Assembly (NCBI RefSeq): GCF_027484365.1
Contig: NZ_JAIXTC010000016.1
Coordinates: forward strand, 32,040-96,039
Direction of reading: 5' to 3'
Length of the DNA stretch: 64,000 nucleotides
DNA from: Brevundimonas sp.
Lineage (GTDB): Bacteria; Pseudomonadota; Alphaproteobacteria; Caulobacterales; Caulobacteraceae
Shown here: positions 8,929 through 21,953 of the stretch, piece after piece
Layout: every line of letters starts with the position of its first letter
Position numbering within the stretch: position 1 is the stretch's first letter
Translations under genes and position numbers: made by a program
The notes under the pieces: generated by a model
Told to the model about the DNA's origin: nothing
Database searches by the model: none
What the model saw: only the letters and a program-made list of their open reading frames with translations

Positions 8929-10456
8929 CCATGTTCCTGAGGTTCGGGAAGATCAGGTCGAGGTTGGTTTCCGACACACCCATCCAGCGGCCGAAGGTGG
9001 CGGCATACTGATCCACCGAGGTGGTCGGGATCAGGTAGGATGAGGTCATGTCCGGGTTACGGAAGGCCGTTCCCTGGTCCATGCCGACGGTCGGGAACTG
9101 GCCATAGATGTCGCCCCCCCTGACCGCGCCGCCCATCACCAGATGGTGGCCGCCCCAGGCGTGGTCAGTGCCGTCGCCGTTGGTGGTGAAGGTCCGCGAG
9201 AAGTCCGATGCCGTGAAGGTCGTGACCGACTCGCGCATGTTGACGCCGCCGATGTTGCCGAGGGCCTCATCGAAATAGGAGAGGGCGGAGGCGACCTTCG
9301 ACAGGTTGTTCGGCTGGGCTGTGTTCTGGACGTCGTGGCTGTCCCAGCCGCCGAGGCTGACGAAGAAGACCTGACGCTTGACCCCCAGGGTGGGGGCGGC
9401 CGCGATCATACGCGCGACGGTCTGGAGCTGGACCGCCAGGGAGTTGGTCTCGGTCGCTCCGCTGATCGGGTTGCGATAGGCGGGCGCCGCCAGAACCCCG
9501 GTGACGGCAGGGGTGGTGAAGGTGGAGTTCAGGGACGTCGCCGCGCCGATGGAGCGGTCGGTGGTGGTGGCGTAGTCGGCGGCGAACAGGCTGGCCGCCG
9601 AGGTGTCCCGGATCATCTCGCGCACGCGACCGGGCGCGACACTGGATCCGAACAGGCTTGTTCCGGACTGGCCGTTGATCACGATGGCCGGCTGGGCCCC
9701 CGTGCTCATCTGGTACTGGACGACGTCGTTGCCCGACAGGAAGACGGCGTTGCCGGCCGTGGAAACGGCGGTGAAGACGGCGTTCGTTCCGTTCGTGCCC
9801 GTGAGCAGGTCACTGAAGGCGCCGCCCCAGCCCAGCTGGGCGCCTTCGGTGCGGCCGGCCTGCCAGGTGGACTGCTGATCGTTGTGCGAGAAGAGGTTGG
9901 TCGGCAGGGTGACGCTGCGCGCCTCGTACTGGGCCCGGGTGACCGGGCGGACCAGGGTGCCGATGTTGGCGACGACCGCCAGGCGACCGGCGTCGAACAG
10001 GGTCTTCACCGGGCCCATGAACGGATGCAGGCCGAAGGTCCGGGTCGAGGCGTTGGTCCCGGCCGGGATCGCCTGGATCGTGCGCGGAACGATGGGCAGG
10101 ACGCCGCCCCAGGCCTCGGGCCTCGCAGCGGCGGAGACCCGGCCGGTCAGGGTGTTGGTCGCGCCGATCGGGGTCGGGGCCATGCCCGCCGGCATCAGGG
10201 CGATCGGATCGGCCCCGGTGTTGCGGGTTGCGAAATAGCGACCCCAGGAGTCCTGGTCGGTCGCCAGGACCATGTTGTTCGCGTCGTTTCCGCCGAACAG
10301 GAAGACACAGACCAGGGCCTTGTAGTCGGGCGCGCTCTGGCTGACGGCGGCCCCTGCCGCGGCGAGCTGGGCCGCGAAGGGCGCCGCAGCGCCCAGAATG
10401 GACAGGCCGCCGCCGACGCGCAGCAGCTGACGGCGGGTGTGGATTCCGTGGCTCAT
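8903..10456 (-). CDS. DUF1501 domain-containing protein (Tat signal)
   Basis: TRRQLLRVGGGLSILGAAAPF Tat-like leader; FLFGGNDANNMVL...GGWDSHDVQ...DHAWGGHHLVMGG typical of DUF1501. Confidence 0.9.
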   Translation of the reverse strand: MSHGIHTRRQLLRVGGGLSILGAAAPFAAQLAAAGAAVSQSAPDYKALVCVFLFGGNDANNMVLATDQDSWGRYFATRNTGADPIALMPAGMAPTPIGATNTLTGRVSAAARPEAWGGVLPIVPRTIQAIPAGTNASTRTFGLHPFMGPVKTLFDAGRLAVVANIGTLVRPVTRAQYEARSVTLPTNLFSHNDQQSTWQAGRTEGAQLGWGGAFSDLLTGTNGTNAVFTAVSTAGNAVFLSGNDVVQYQMSTGAQPAIVINGQSGTSLFGSSVAPGRVREMIRDTSAASLFAADYATTTDRSIGAATSLNSTFTTPAVTGVLAAPAYRNPISGATETNSLAVQLQTVARMIAAAPTLGVKRQVFFVSLGGWDSHDVQNTAQPNNLSKVASALSYFDEALGNIGGVNMRESVTTFTASDFSRTFTTNGDGTDHAWGGHHLVMGGAVRGGDIYGQFPTVGMDQGTAFRNPDMTSSYLIPTTSVDQYAATFGRWMGVSETNLDLIFPNLRNMVTRGLGFL

Positions 10457-12183
10457 CGCTGCACCAGATATTCGGGCGAAACCATCGTCATATAGATCGC
10501 GAGCTTGGCCCGGTTGAGCTTGGCGGTGGCGATGGTCGCAGCATTGTTCGCTGTGGGCGCCGGGATCGCGACGCTGTTCACGCTCTCGATCAGTCGCGCG
10601 CGCAGGGTAGGGCTCATCTGGCCGTAGAGCAGCATCCGATCCATGCGGTCGACCAGGGTGTTGGCGTCGGCTGCGATGGCGATCTCGTTCACATAGGCCG
10701 ACCGAACATCAGATCCGGAGCCGATCCCCGTGCCGATGGCCGTCTGCATGGTGTTAGCGTAGCCGGCCACCGTGACCTCGTCGACGATCTGGAACTCGGG
10801 CGCGGTCAGGCCCTGGGCACCCAGACGGGTGTTGGGCGGGACATAGCCCGGCCGGTAGAAGTTGAAGACCGAGGGCGAGGTGAGCGGCGATTGTCCGAGG
10901 GAGGTGTTGGCGCTGGTGGAGGTGATCAGGTAGCCGCCGCTGATCGAGGTCGCTCCGAAGGCCCGGATCCAGTTTGTCAGGCGGATGATCGGCTCGCGCA
11001 CCTTGCCGTAGCCCGGTGTCGAGGCGAGCGAGGCGTTCCGCGCCTCGGGGTCCATCAGGATCGACTTGACCACGGCCCGCAGGTCGCCGCGCACGCCCGC
11101 GCCGTTGTTCCTGAACACGGCCGAGCAGCGCCCGACGTAGGACGGCGTCGGATTGGAGGTGACCAGCCTCTGGATCAGGCGCTGGCACATGAACGGCGGC
11201 ACGTTCGGATGATTGAAGATGGCGTCGAGTGCGAGGCCGAGTTCGTTAGGCCCGTTCGCCGCGCCGCCGGGCAGGGTCACGTCCAGAAAGGTCTTGGCCG
11301 TGATCGAGTGGTAATTCGCATAGTAGATCATCGGCCGGACCGAAGCGTCGACGTTGCGCGAACCACCGAAAAAGGTGCTGTTGGTCGGGGACGGATGGTA
11401 CCAGCTGTAGCCGGTGAAGACCTTGGCCAGGTTGGACACATCTTCGGCCGTGTAGGTCGGGATCGTCGCCCCGGTCCCGTCGCGGCTGAGGGTCCCGTCG
11501 GGCTCCAGCTCGTAGGTGCCGATCGACATCAGCTGCAGGACTTCGCGGGCGAAATTCTCGTCGGGTTTGCGCCCGGAGGCCGTGTCTTCCCTCTGGTTCG
11601 CCAGATGGGTCAGGTAGCGCCCCATCATCGGATGAAGGGCGACCTGCTGCAGCAGGGTGCGATAGTTGCCGAAGGCGTTGGCCCCCAGCATATCGTAGTA
11701 GGATGCCGCGCCGCGTGTATCGACCGCGGCATCCACCAGGGAGATGACGAAGATCTCCGACAGGGCCAGTTTCATCCGCTCGCGCAGCTGGGCCCGGCTG
11801 GTGGAGGCGTAGAGCCAGTAGCTTTCGTAGAACTGGTTCGCGCTCAGGCTCGCCGAGGGGTTGGTCAGCAGCATCTGGGCCAGGCGGTTGTCGACATAGG
11901 CCAGATGCGACGACGACACCGCGTTGAACTCGCCCTCCAGCCAGGCGTCGTAGCCCTTGGCCATGACCGTCTTGATGTCGTTGTCGGTTGGTCCGAACGT
12001 CGCCTGGGTCAGGAAACGCGCCGCTGCTGCGGCATCCTGCGGGTTGCTCTCGACGGGAGTCGTGCCCTGGCGGCCATCGGCGAATATGGCGAACGTGCGG
12101 CCGTCGCCACAGGAGGCCAGTCCAACAACCAGCAGGGCTGACAATGCGCAGGCGCGCAGGCTCTTCAGTATCTGATGTGGCAA
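10453..12183 (-). CDS. DUF1800 domain-containing protein
   Basis: AAARFLTQATFGPTDNDI, NFAREVLQLMSIGTYEL typical of DUF1800; overlaps the DUF1501 gene start by 4 nt; TTG start. Confidence 0.88.
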   Translation of the reverse strand: MPHQILKSLRACALSALLVVGLASCGDGRTFAIFADGRQGTTPVESNPQDAAAAARFLTQATFGPTDNDIKTVMAKGYDAWLEGEFNAVSSSHLAYVDNRLAQMLLTNPSASLSANQFYESYWLYASTSRAQLRERMKLALSEIFVISLVDAAVDTRGAASYYDMLGANAFGNYRTLLQQVALHPMMGRYLTHLANQREDTASGRKPDENFAREVLQLMSIGTYELEPDGTLSRDGTGATIPTYTAEDVSNLAKVFTGYSWYHPSPTNSTFFGGSRNVDASVRPMIYYANYHSITAKTFLDVTLPGGAANGPNELGLALDAIFNHPNVPPFMCQRLIQRLVTSNPTPSYVGRCSAVFRNNGAGVRGDLRAVVKSILMDPEARNASLASTPGYGKVREPIIRLTNWIRAFGATSISGGYLITSTSANTSLGQSPLTSPSVFNFYRPGYVPPNTRLGAQGLTAPEFQIVDEVTVAGYANTMQTAIGTGIGSGSDVRSAYVNEIAIAADANTLVDRMDRMLLYGQMSPTLRARLIESVNSVAIPAPTANNAATIATAKLNRAKLAIYMTMVSPEYLVQR

Positions 12184-12377
12184 GAACGGTCCCCCGACCA
12201 GCTTTGCAATACTTCAAGCAGATGAACGACGCCTGCTGGCATTACACCAGCACGGTGAATTGTTTCCGTATAACCCCTTCACGTCTTCGTGCACAGCTTT
12301 CCCGGTGACGGGGCCTATCGCCAAAGGGCGACAGCCTGTCCTACAGATGCCGGAACAAGCGTTTGGGGAACCTTCAT

Positions 12378-15677
<3,300 letters not shown>

Positions 15678-15760
15678 GCCGTAACCGGCTCATGCCGGGG
15701 GACCGTTGAGGTCGGCGCGCGTGTGGACGGCGTGCCGAGGCCCCGGACGGCTGCCGTCGT

Positions 15761-15901
15761 CTAGAGGTAGGGGCCCCACATGAAGGCGACAGTCCCGAAA
15801 ACGCCCAGCGCCGTATAGACGGCGGCCGCAACGACCGTCACGGCCACGAAGGATTTCAGAAGGTCGTCCCGGCCCATCAGGGTGCCCGTCAGCAACCACA
15901 T
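15761..15901 (-). CDS. Small hypothetical membrane protein (46 aa if started at internal ATG)
   Basis: MWLLTGTLMGRDDLLKSFVAVTVVAAAVYTALGVFGTVAFMWGPYL; the upstream part of the track ORF lies in the tRNA. Confidence 0.35.
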   Translation of the reverse strand: MWLLTGTLMGRDDLLKSFVAVTVVAAAVYTALGVFGTVAFMWGPYL

Positions 15902-15960
15902 CTCGCGCGTTCGGCGCTGAAGGCCGCCGGTCTGTCGTTTAGTCGGGAAGAGGACGATGG

Positions 15961-16033
<73 letters not shown>

Positions 16034-16199
16034 GTTCCATCGTCGCGCGGTCGTCACGGACGTCCGGCGAAGGGGGCGGAAATAGAGACATCGGTTGTGG
16101 GATGCAAGGGTTTTCCACACGGTGTTTCGGTTCGTCGCAGGGCAGTCTAGCATCCCGGCGGAATCGGTCCGGAAAGGACCATCGGGGGAGTTTGAGCGA

Positions 16200-17651
16200 A
16201 TGGCCTTCTGGAACCGGCGCAAGTCGATCGATGCGATGCACCAGGCGTCGGATGGACCCAGGCTGAAGGCGACCCTGAGCTGGCCGCACCTGCTGGCGCT
16301 GGGCGTCGGCGCCATCGTGGGGACGGGGATCCTGACACTGATCGGCGTCGGCGCCGGACTGGCGGGACCGGCGGTGATGATCAGCTTCGGCCTGGCGGGA
16401 CTGGTCTGCGCCTGTGCGGCCCTGGCCTATGCCGAGCTGTCGACCATGATGCCGCAGGCGGGCAGCGCCTACGCCTATTCCTATGCGGTGCTGGGCGAGC
16501 TGATCGCCTGGATCGTGGGGTGGAGCCTCATTCTCGAGTATTCGCTGGTCGTCTCGGCCGTGGCCGTGGGCTGGTCGGGGTATGCCGTCGGCTTCCTGAC
16601 CGGGCTGGGGATCGATCTGCCGACCGCCCTGACCGTCGGGCCGCACGTCGAGGGCGGGCTGATCAACCTGCCGGCCGTGGCGATCATCGCCGTCGTGACC
16701 GGGCTGCTGCTGTTGGGCACACGGGAGAGCGCGACGCTCAACGCCATCCTGGTGGTCATCAAGGTCGCCGCCCTGATCGCCTTCGTGGCCATCGCCCTGC
16801 CGGCCTTTGACGCAGCCAACTTCACCCCCTTCATGCCTAACGGCTTTGGGGCGCCGGCCCTTCCGTTCGCGGAGCTGATCACCGGACAGCCGGTGGTGCA
16901 GACGGGCGTCATGGCGGCGGCGGCGATCATCTTCTTCGCCTTCTACGGCTTCGACGCCATCTCGACGGCGGCGGAAGAGACCAAAAAGCCCGAGCGCGAT
17001 CTGGCCATCGGCATCGTCGGATCGATGCTGATCTGCACGGCCCTGTATCTGGTGGTGGCCGCCGCGGCGATCGGCGCGCGGCCGGTGGCGAGCTTCGCGG
17101 CCAGCCCCGAGCCTCTGGCCCTGATCCTGCGCGAGATGGGACAGGGGACGGCGGCGCAGTGGATCGCGGCGAGCGCCGTCATCGCCCTGCCGACCGTGCT
17201 GCTGGCCTTCCTGTTTGGCCAGAGCCGCATCTTCCTGGGCATGGCGCGCGACGGGCTGCTGCCGACCTCGCTGGCGAAGATTTCGTCACGCGGCGTGCCG
17301 GCGGTGGTGACGGTGTTCACCGCCATCGTGGTGGCCGCTCTGGCGGGCGTGATGCGGCTGGACGAACTGGCGTCACTGGCCAATGCGGGCACGCTGGCGG
17401 CGTTCGCGGCGGTGGGCGTCAGCCTGATCGTGCTGCGCCTGCGCGATCCGAACCGGGTGCGGATGTTCAAGGCGCCGCTCTGGTGGCTGGTCGGGACGAT
17501 CACGATCGTGGGCTGCGTCCTGTTCTTCTTCAGCCTCCAGGCGAGGACCCAGCTGTACTTCCTGTACTGGAACCTCGGCGGGCTGGTGGTCTATCTGGGC
17601 TGGTCGATGCGCAACGCGCGTCTGGCCAAGAACCCCGACCAGGCCGCCTGA
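16200..17651 (+). CDS. APC-family amino acid permease
   Basis: LALGVGAIVGTGILTLIGVGAGLAGPAVMISFGLAG and FFAFYGFDAISTAAEETKKPERDLAIGI typical of cationic amino acid/APC transporters. Confidence 0.92.
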   Translation: MAFWNRRKSIDAMHQASDGPRLKATLSWPHLLALGVGAIVGTGILTLIGVGAGLAGPAVMISFGLAGLVCACAALAYAELSTMMPQAGSAYAYSYAVLGELIAWIVGWSLILEYSLVVSAVAVGWSGYAVGFLTGLGIDLPTALTVGPHVEGGLINLPAVAIIAVVTGLLLLGTRESATLNAILVVIKVAALIAFVAIALPAFDAANFTPFMPNGFGAPALPFAELITGQPVVQTGVMAAAAIIFFAFYGFDAISTAAEETKKPERDLAIGIVGSMLICTALYLVVAAAAIGARPVASFAASPEPLALILREMGQGTAAQWIAASAVIALPTVLLAFLFGQSRIFLGMARDGLLPTSLAKISSRGVPAVVTVFTAIVVAALAGVMRLDELASLANAGTLAAFAAVGVSLIVLRLRDPNRVRMFKAPLWWLVGTITIVGCVLFFFSLQARTQLYFLYWNLGGLVVYLGWSMRNARLAKNPDQAA

Positions 17652-18004
17652 TGTCGCGCCGCGACCTGTCGGGCGCCGTCGACTTCTCGGTCCTGGACCG
17701 GACGACGGGCGGCGACGACGGGGTCGCGGAGGAGATCCTGGGCCTGTTCGTGCAGCAGGCCGGGATGTGGTCGCCGATGCTGGACGCGCGCAGCGAAGGC
17801 TGGCGCGACGCCGTGCACACGATCCGGGGCGCGGCGGCGGGCATCGGGGCTGGCGCCCTGGCGGAGGTCTGCGCCGATGCGGAAGCCTCGGGCAAGGAGG
17901 TCGCGCCGGCGAAGCTGGACCACGTCAGGGACGCCCTGGGGCAGGCCCTGGCCGACGTCGCCGCGTGGCGGCATGAGTTGATGCTGCGGTCGTTGAAGGC
18001 CTAG
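17651..18004 (+). CDS. Hpt (histidine phosphotransfer) domain-like protein
   Basis: 117 aa from ATG 17651; WRDAVHTIRGAAAGIGAGALAEVCADAEASGK resembles the Hpt HxxKG helix (here HTIRG). Confidence 0.6.
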   Translation: MSRRDLSGAVDFSVLDRTTGGDDGVAEEILGLFVQQAGMWSPMLDARSEGWRDAVHTIRGAAAGIGAGALAEVCADAEASGKEVAPAKLDHVRDALGQALADVAAWRHELMLRSLKA

Positions 18005-18300
18005 GGCGCGACGCCGTCGACGATGTAGACGCGCGAGGTCGAGGCGGCCTCGCGGATCTTCAGCGCAGCCTGGTATTCGGGCGAGGCGCGCCAGGCGATG
18101 GCGGTGTCGCGGTCAGGGAATTCCAGAATGACGACCCGGGCCGCCGGGGCCTCGCCGGTGATGGCCGCGCCCGTGCCGCCACGCACGATATAGCGGCCGC
18201 CGTGGGCCGCGACGGTGGGGGCGGCGAGCCTGGCGTATTCGGCGTAGGCCTCCGCGTCCGAGACCACGATTTCGTGGATTTCATAGGCCTTGGACGTCAT
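18001..18300 (-). CDS. DUF1330 domain-containing protein
   Basis: 99 aa; HGGRYIVRGG...VVILEFPDRDTAIAWRASPEYQAALKIR typical of DUF1330. Confidence 0.9.
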   Translation of the reverse strand: MTSKAYEIHEIVVSDAEAYAEYARLAAPTVAAHGGRYIVRGGTGAAITGEAPAARVVILEFPDRDTAIAWRASPEYQAALKIREAASTSRVYIVDGVAP

Positions 18301-18314
18301 GGCGGGCTCCGGGA

Positions 18315-18674
18315 TCAGCTGCGTGTGCGGTCGTAGGTCGAGAACTCGTGGGCGATGCAGCGGTCGATCAACAGCCGCCAGACCGGCTCGGCGATGTCTC
18401 GCGACAGGTGGTGGGCCTCGGCGCTGACCAGGACCTTGGCGACGACGTCCTCGATGCGGGCGTCGTCGTGGACGGCATCGCGGTCCGGCTTGATGCGGGC
18501 GGCGGCGTCCATGTAGCGTTGGCGCTCGGCGAGCAGGGCGACAAGGGCGCGGTCGAGCGCGTCGACGCCCTGACGGACCTCGGTCATTGTCTGGCAGGCT
18601 GCGGGATCCACTCGCGCATCCACGGCCACGATCTGCGGGTGGTGTTCAGCCGACAAAGGCGCGCTCCAGAACAT
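18315..18674 (-). CDS. Chorismate mutase family protein
   Basis: VRQGVDALDRALVALLAERQRYMDAAARIKPDRDAVHDDARIEDVV typical AroQ-class chorismate mutase; N-terminus uncertain. Confidence 0.85.
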   Translation of the reverse strand: MFWSAPLSAEHHPQIVAVDARVDPAACQTMTEVRQGVDALDRALVALLAERQRYMDAAARIKPDRDAVHDDARIEDVVAKVLVSAEAHHLSRDIAEPVWRLLIDRCIAHEFSTYDRTRS

Positions 18675-19461
18675 AGTCGCCGGGCTCTGCGTTGGAGCCC
18701 TCCTTCATGCCGAACCCGTCGAGGAGAGCGGCGGTCTCCTTGATCATGGCCATGGAGCCGCACAGCATCACCCGGTCGCGGTCGGGCGAGAAACCCTCCG
18801 GCAGGCCGAGGTCGCGGAAGATCGCGCCCGATGAGATGCGGTCGGTGATCCGGCCGGGGGTGTCGAACGTTTCCCGGGTCACGGTCGGGTAGTAGGTCAG
18901 CTGGGCCTTTGCCTCGTCGCCGATCAGGGGATCCTCGTGGATGCCCGTGGTCAGGAAGTCGCGGTAGGAGAGGTCGGCGACGTTGCGGACCGTGTGGCAG
19001 ACGATGACGCGGCCGAAGCGGCTGTAGGTGTCGGGATCGCGGGCGACGCTGAGCCAGGGGGCCAGGCCCGTGCCCGTCCCGATCAGCCACAGAGTCTGGC
19101 CACCGGTCAGGGCGTCCAGCACCAGGGTCCCGGTCGGCTTCTTGCCCATCAGGACGGTGTCGCCGGGCTGGATCTTGACCAGTCGCGAGGTCAGGGGGCC
19201 GTCGGGCACCGCGATGGACAGGAACTCCAGCTCCTCGTCCCAGGAAGGGCTGGCGATGGAGTAGGCGCGCAGGGTCGGCTTGGCTCCATCCTCGCCCGGC
19301 AGGCCGATCATCACGAACTCGCCGGAGCGGAAGCGGAAATCCTCGGGCCGGGCGACGCGGAAGCTGAACAGCTGGTCCGTCCAGTGATGGACCCAGACGA
19401 CCTCAAGTTCGTGGAAGGCCGAGGGCTTGGGCGGCGGCGGGGAGAGGGCGGCGTCGGTCAT
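18646..19461 (-). CDS. fpr: Ferredoxin--NADP reductase
   Basis: RSGEFVMIGLPG, LRAYSIASPSWDEELEFLSIAVPDGPLTSRL, LIGTGTGLAPWLSVARDPDTYSRF, VMLCGSMAMI; start ATG at 19461. Confidence 0.93.
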   Translation of the reverse strand: MTDAALSPPPPKPSAFHELEVVWVHHWTDQLFSFRVARPEDFRFRSGEFVMIGLPGEDGAKPTLRAYSIASPSWDEELEFLSIAVPDGPLTSRLVKIQPGDTVLMGKKPTGTLVLDALTGGQTLWLIGTGTGLAPWLSVARDPDTYSRFGRVIVCHTVRNVADLSYRDFLTTGIHEDPLIGDEAKAQLTYYPTVTRETFDTPGRITDRISSGAIFRDLGLPEGFSPDRDRVMLCGSMAMIKETAALLDGFGMKEGSNAEPGDYVLERAFVG

Positions 19462-19523
19462 TGCGGGGTGTATTAGGCGGTTGGAGGGATGCGCGAAAGG
19501 TCGCGGGTGTCGCGCTTCATCTT

Positions 19524-19663
19524 CCTTCTCCCGGTGGGAGAAGGTGGCTCGCGTAGCGAGACGGATGAGGGTCGGATATCGCCGGTGAGGCACGGCCCTC
19601 ACCCTTTCGCCTTGCCGATCGCTTCGCTCCCGGAGGCTCAAGCCCTCTCCCCCCGGGAGAGGG
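19524..19663. repeat. REP-like intergenic palindromic element
   Basis: CCTTCTCCC-GGT-GGGAGAAGG (19524-19544), CTCGC-GTA-GCGAG (19548-19560) and CCCTCTCCC-CCC-GGGAGAGGG (19643-19663) in one intergenic region. Confidence 0.65.
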
Positions 19664-19712
19664 AAGACGGGGGGGATGACGCGGTCGATTTCTGCGACTA
19701 GCGTCCGTCCCC

Positions 19713-21953
19713 ATGCGCACAGTTCTTCTTGCTTCCGTCTTCGCCCTGACGGCCGGTTCGGCCTTCGCCCAGGCTAACCCCGCCGTGCTGACGCCGGAGC
19801 GGGTGTTCGCCAACCCCAGCCTGAACGGCCCGGTCGCCCAGGGGGTCAGCCTGTCGCCCGACGGCGAACTGGTCGCCTTCCTGCGGGCGCGCGAGGACGA
19901 CGTCTCGGTGCTCGACCTGTGGGCAGCGCCGACCGGAGCGGGCGAACCGTTCAAGCTGATCGACGCCCGGGCCCTGGTCCCCGACGCCGGCGAATTGTCC
20001 GAGGCCGAGAAGGCGCGGCGCGAGCGGATGCGGATCTCGCAGCGCGGCGTCGTCGAATACTCCTGGGACGAGCAGGGTCGCTACATCCTGGCGCCGCTGG
20101 AAGGGGACATCTTCCTGGCCAGCCGGGAGGGCGGAGACATCCGTCGTCTGACCGAGACCGAGGCCGACGAGATCGACGCCAAGGTGTCGCCCGAGGGCAA
20201 TTTTGTCTCCTTCGTGCGCGACCAGGACCTGGTGGTGCTGAACCTCGCGTCCGGGGCCGAGACCGAGGTGACGACGGACGGCGAGGGGCTGATCACCTGG
20301 GCCACGGCCGAGTTCATCGCCCAGGAGGAGATGGACCGCGACACCGGCTACTGGTGGAGCCCGGACGAGAAATTCATCGCCCTGCAGCGGACCGACGAGT
20401 CGACCGTCGACGTCGTCCCCCGGCTGGACATCACCGGCGGCGGCGCCAGCGTGGTCGAGCAGCGCTATCCGCGCGCCGGACGGCCGAACGCCGTGGTCGA
20501 ACTGTATGTGCAGGACGTGGCGGCGAACCGCCGGGTCAAGGTCGACCTAGGTGCGAACACCGACATCTATCTGGCGCGCGTGAACTGGTCGGCCGACGGC
20601 GGGACCCTGTATGTCCAGCGCCAGTCGCGGGACCAGAAGACGCTCGACCTGCTGGCCGTCGATCCGGCGACCGGGGCGTCGCGCGTCATCTCGACCCAGA
20701 GGTCGGACGCCTGGGTTTCGCTGAACAACGACTTCAAGGCCCTGAAGGACGGCACCTTCATCTGGTCGTCGCAGGAGAGCGGCTGGCGGCATCTGTATCT
20801 GTACGGGGCCGACGGTCGCCAGATCCGCCCGATCACGCGCGGCGGCTATGCGATCAAGGGGCTGAGCGGGGTCAACGCCGAGACGGGCGACGTCTATTTC
20901 ACCGCCTCGATGCGCGACGGCGAGGAATATCCGATCGAGCAGCAGCTGTTCCGCGCCAGCCTGAACTCCACCGTCGAACCGGTGGCGGTGACGCCCCGGG
21001 GCGGGTGGTGGTCGGCCAGCATGAACCGGACCGGCACGGCCTATGTCGGCAACTACACCGACCTTACCACGCCCATGCGGTCGGGCCTGTACCAGGCGGA
21101 CGGCACCTTCGTGCGCTGGATCGAGGAGAACGCGCTGGACGCGGATCACCCGTTCGCCCCCTATGTATCGCGCCGTCCGGTGACCGAGTTCGGTACGCTG
21201 GAGAGCCACGGCGAGACCCTGGTCTGGCAGATGTCGAAGCCGGTCGATTTCGATCCGTCGCGGACGTATCCGGTGGTGATGCAGGTCTATGGCGGGCCCA
21301 GCGGCGGCGGGGTCAGGCGCGGCTGGCTGCCGGCGACCACCCAGTTGCTGACCGAGGCCGGCTATATCGTCTTCCGGCTGGACAACCGCGGCGAGGGCGA
21401 CCGGTCGGCGGCCTTCAAGGAGGCCCTGTATCTGAAGATGGGCCAGCCGGAGATCGAGGATCAGGTTCTCGGCGCCGACTATCTGAGGTCGCTGCCCTAT
21501 GTCGACGACGCCCGGATCGCCATGATGGGCTGGTCCTATGGCGGGTTCATGAGCCTGATGGCGCTGACCGAGCCGAAGATGGGGCTGGCGGCCGCAGCCG
21601 TCGGGGCGCCGCCGACGGAGTGGAGCCTGTACGACACCCACTACACCGAGCGGTTCATGTCGACGCCGGAAGCCAACGCGGAAGGCTATGCCGCCTCGGA
21701 CGCCATTCCGCGCCTCGAGAACCTGACGGGCCGGCTTCTGCTGATGCACGGCATGGCCGACGACAACGTCATTCTCGAAAACTCGACGCGGGTCATCGAC
21801 GCGCTTCAGTCCAGATCCATCCCGTTCGAACTGATGCTCTATCCCGGGCAGCGGCACGGCGTGCGGGGCAACGACAGGCAGCTGCAACAATGGCGCATGT
21901 ATCTCGACTTCCTCGATCGCACGATCGGATCGCGGGCGCCGTCGGCGGACTGA
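19713..21953 (+). CDS. S9 family prolyl oligopeptidase / DPP-IV-like peptidase
   Basis: DPP-IV N-terminal-like propeller; nucleophile motif MMGWSYGGFMSLMAL; C-terminal GMADDNVILENS and GQRHGVRG; signal peptide. Confidence 0.93.
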   Translation: MRTVLLASVFALTAGSAFAQANPAVLTPERVFANPSLNGPVAQGVSLSPDGELVAFLRAREDDVSVLDLWAAPTGAGEPFKLIDARALVPDAGELSEAEKARRERMRISQRGVVEYSWDEQGRYILAPLEGDIFLASREGGDIRRLTETEADEIDAKVSPEGNFVSFVRDQDLVVLNLASGAETEVTTDGEGLITWATAEFIAQEEMDRDTGYWWSPDEKFIALQRTDESTVDVVPRLDITGGGASVVEQRYPRAGRPNAVVELYVQDVAANRRVKVDLGANTDIYLARVNWSADGGTLYVQRQSRDQKTLDLLAVDPATGASRVISTQRSDAWVSLNNDFKALKDGTFIWSSQESGWRHLYLYGADGRQIRPITRGGYAIKGLSGVNAETGDVYFTASMRDGEEYPIEQQLFRASLNSTVEPVAVTPRGGWWSASMNRTGTAYVGNYTDLTTPMRSGLYQADGTFVRWIEENALDADHPFAPYVSRRPVTEFGTLESHGETLVWQMSKPVDFDPSRTYPVVMQVYGGPSGGGVRRGWLPATTQLLTEAGYIVFRLDNRGEGDRSAAFKEALYLKMGQPEIEDQVLGADYLRSLPYVDDARIAMMGWSYGGFMSLMALTEPKMGLAAAAVGAPPTEWSLYDTHYTERFMSTPEANAEGYAASDAIPRLENLTGRLLLMHGMADDNVILENSTRVIDALQSRSIPFELMLYPGQRHGVRGNDRQLQQWRMYLDFLDRTIGSRAPSAD

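Noticed and set aside
19919-21889. Long upstream extension of the amidase ORF (track ORF 19919-23476)
   Set aside because: Out-of-frame reading of the S9 peptidase; the real amidase starts near 21890
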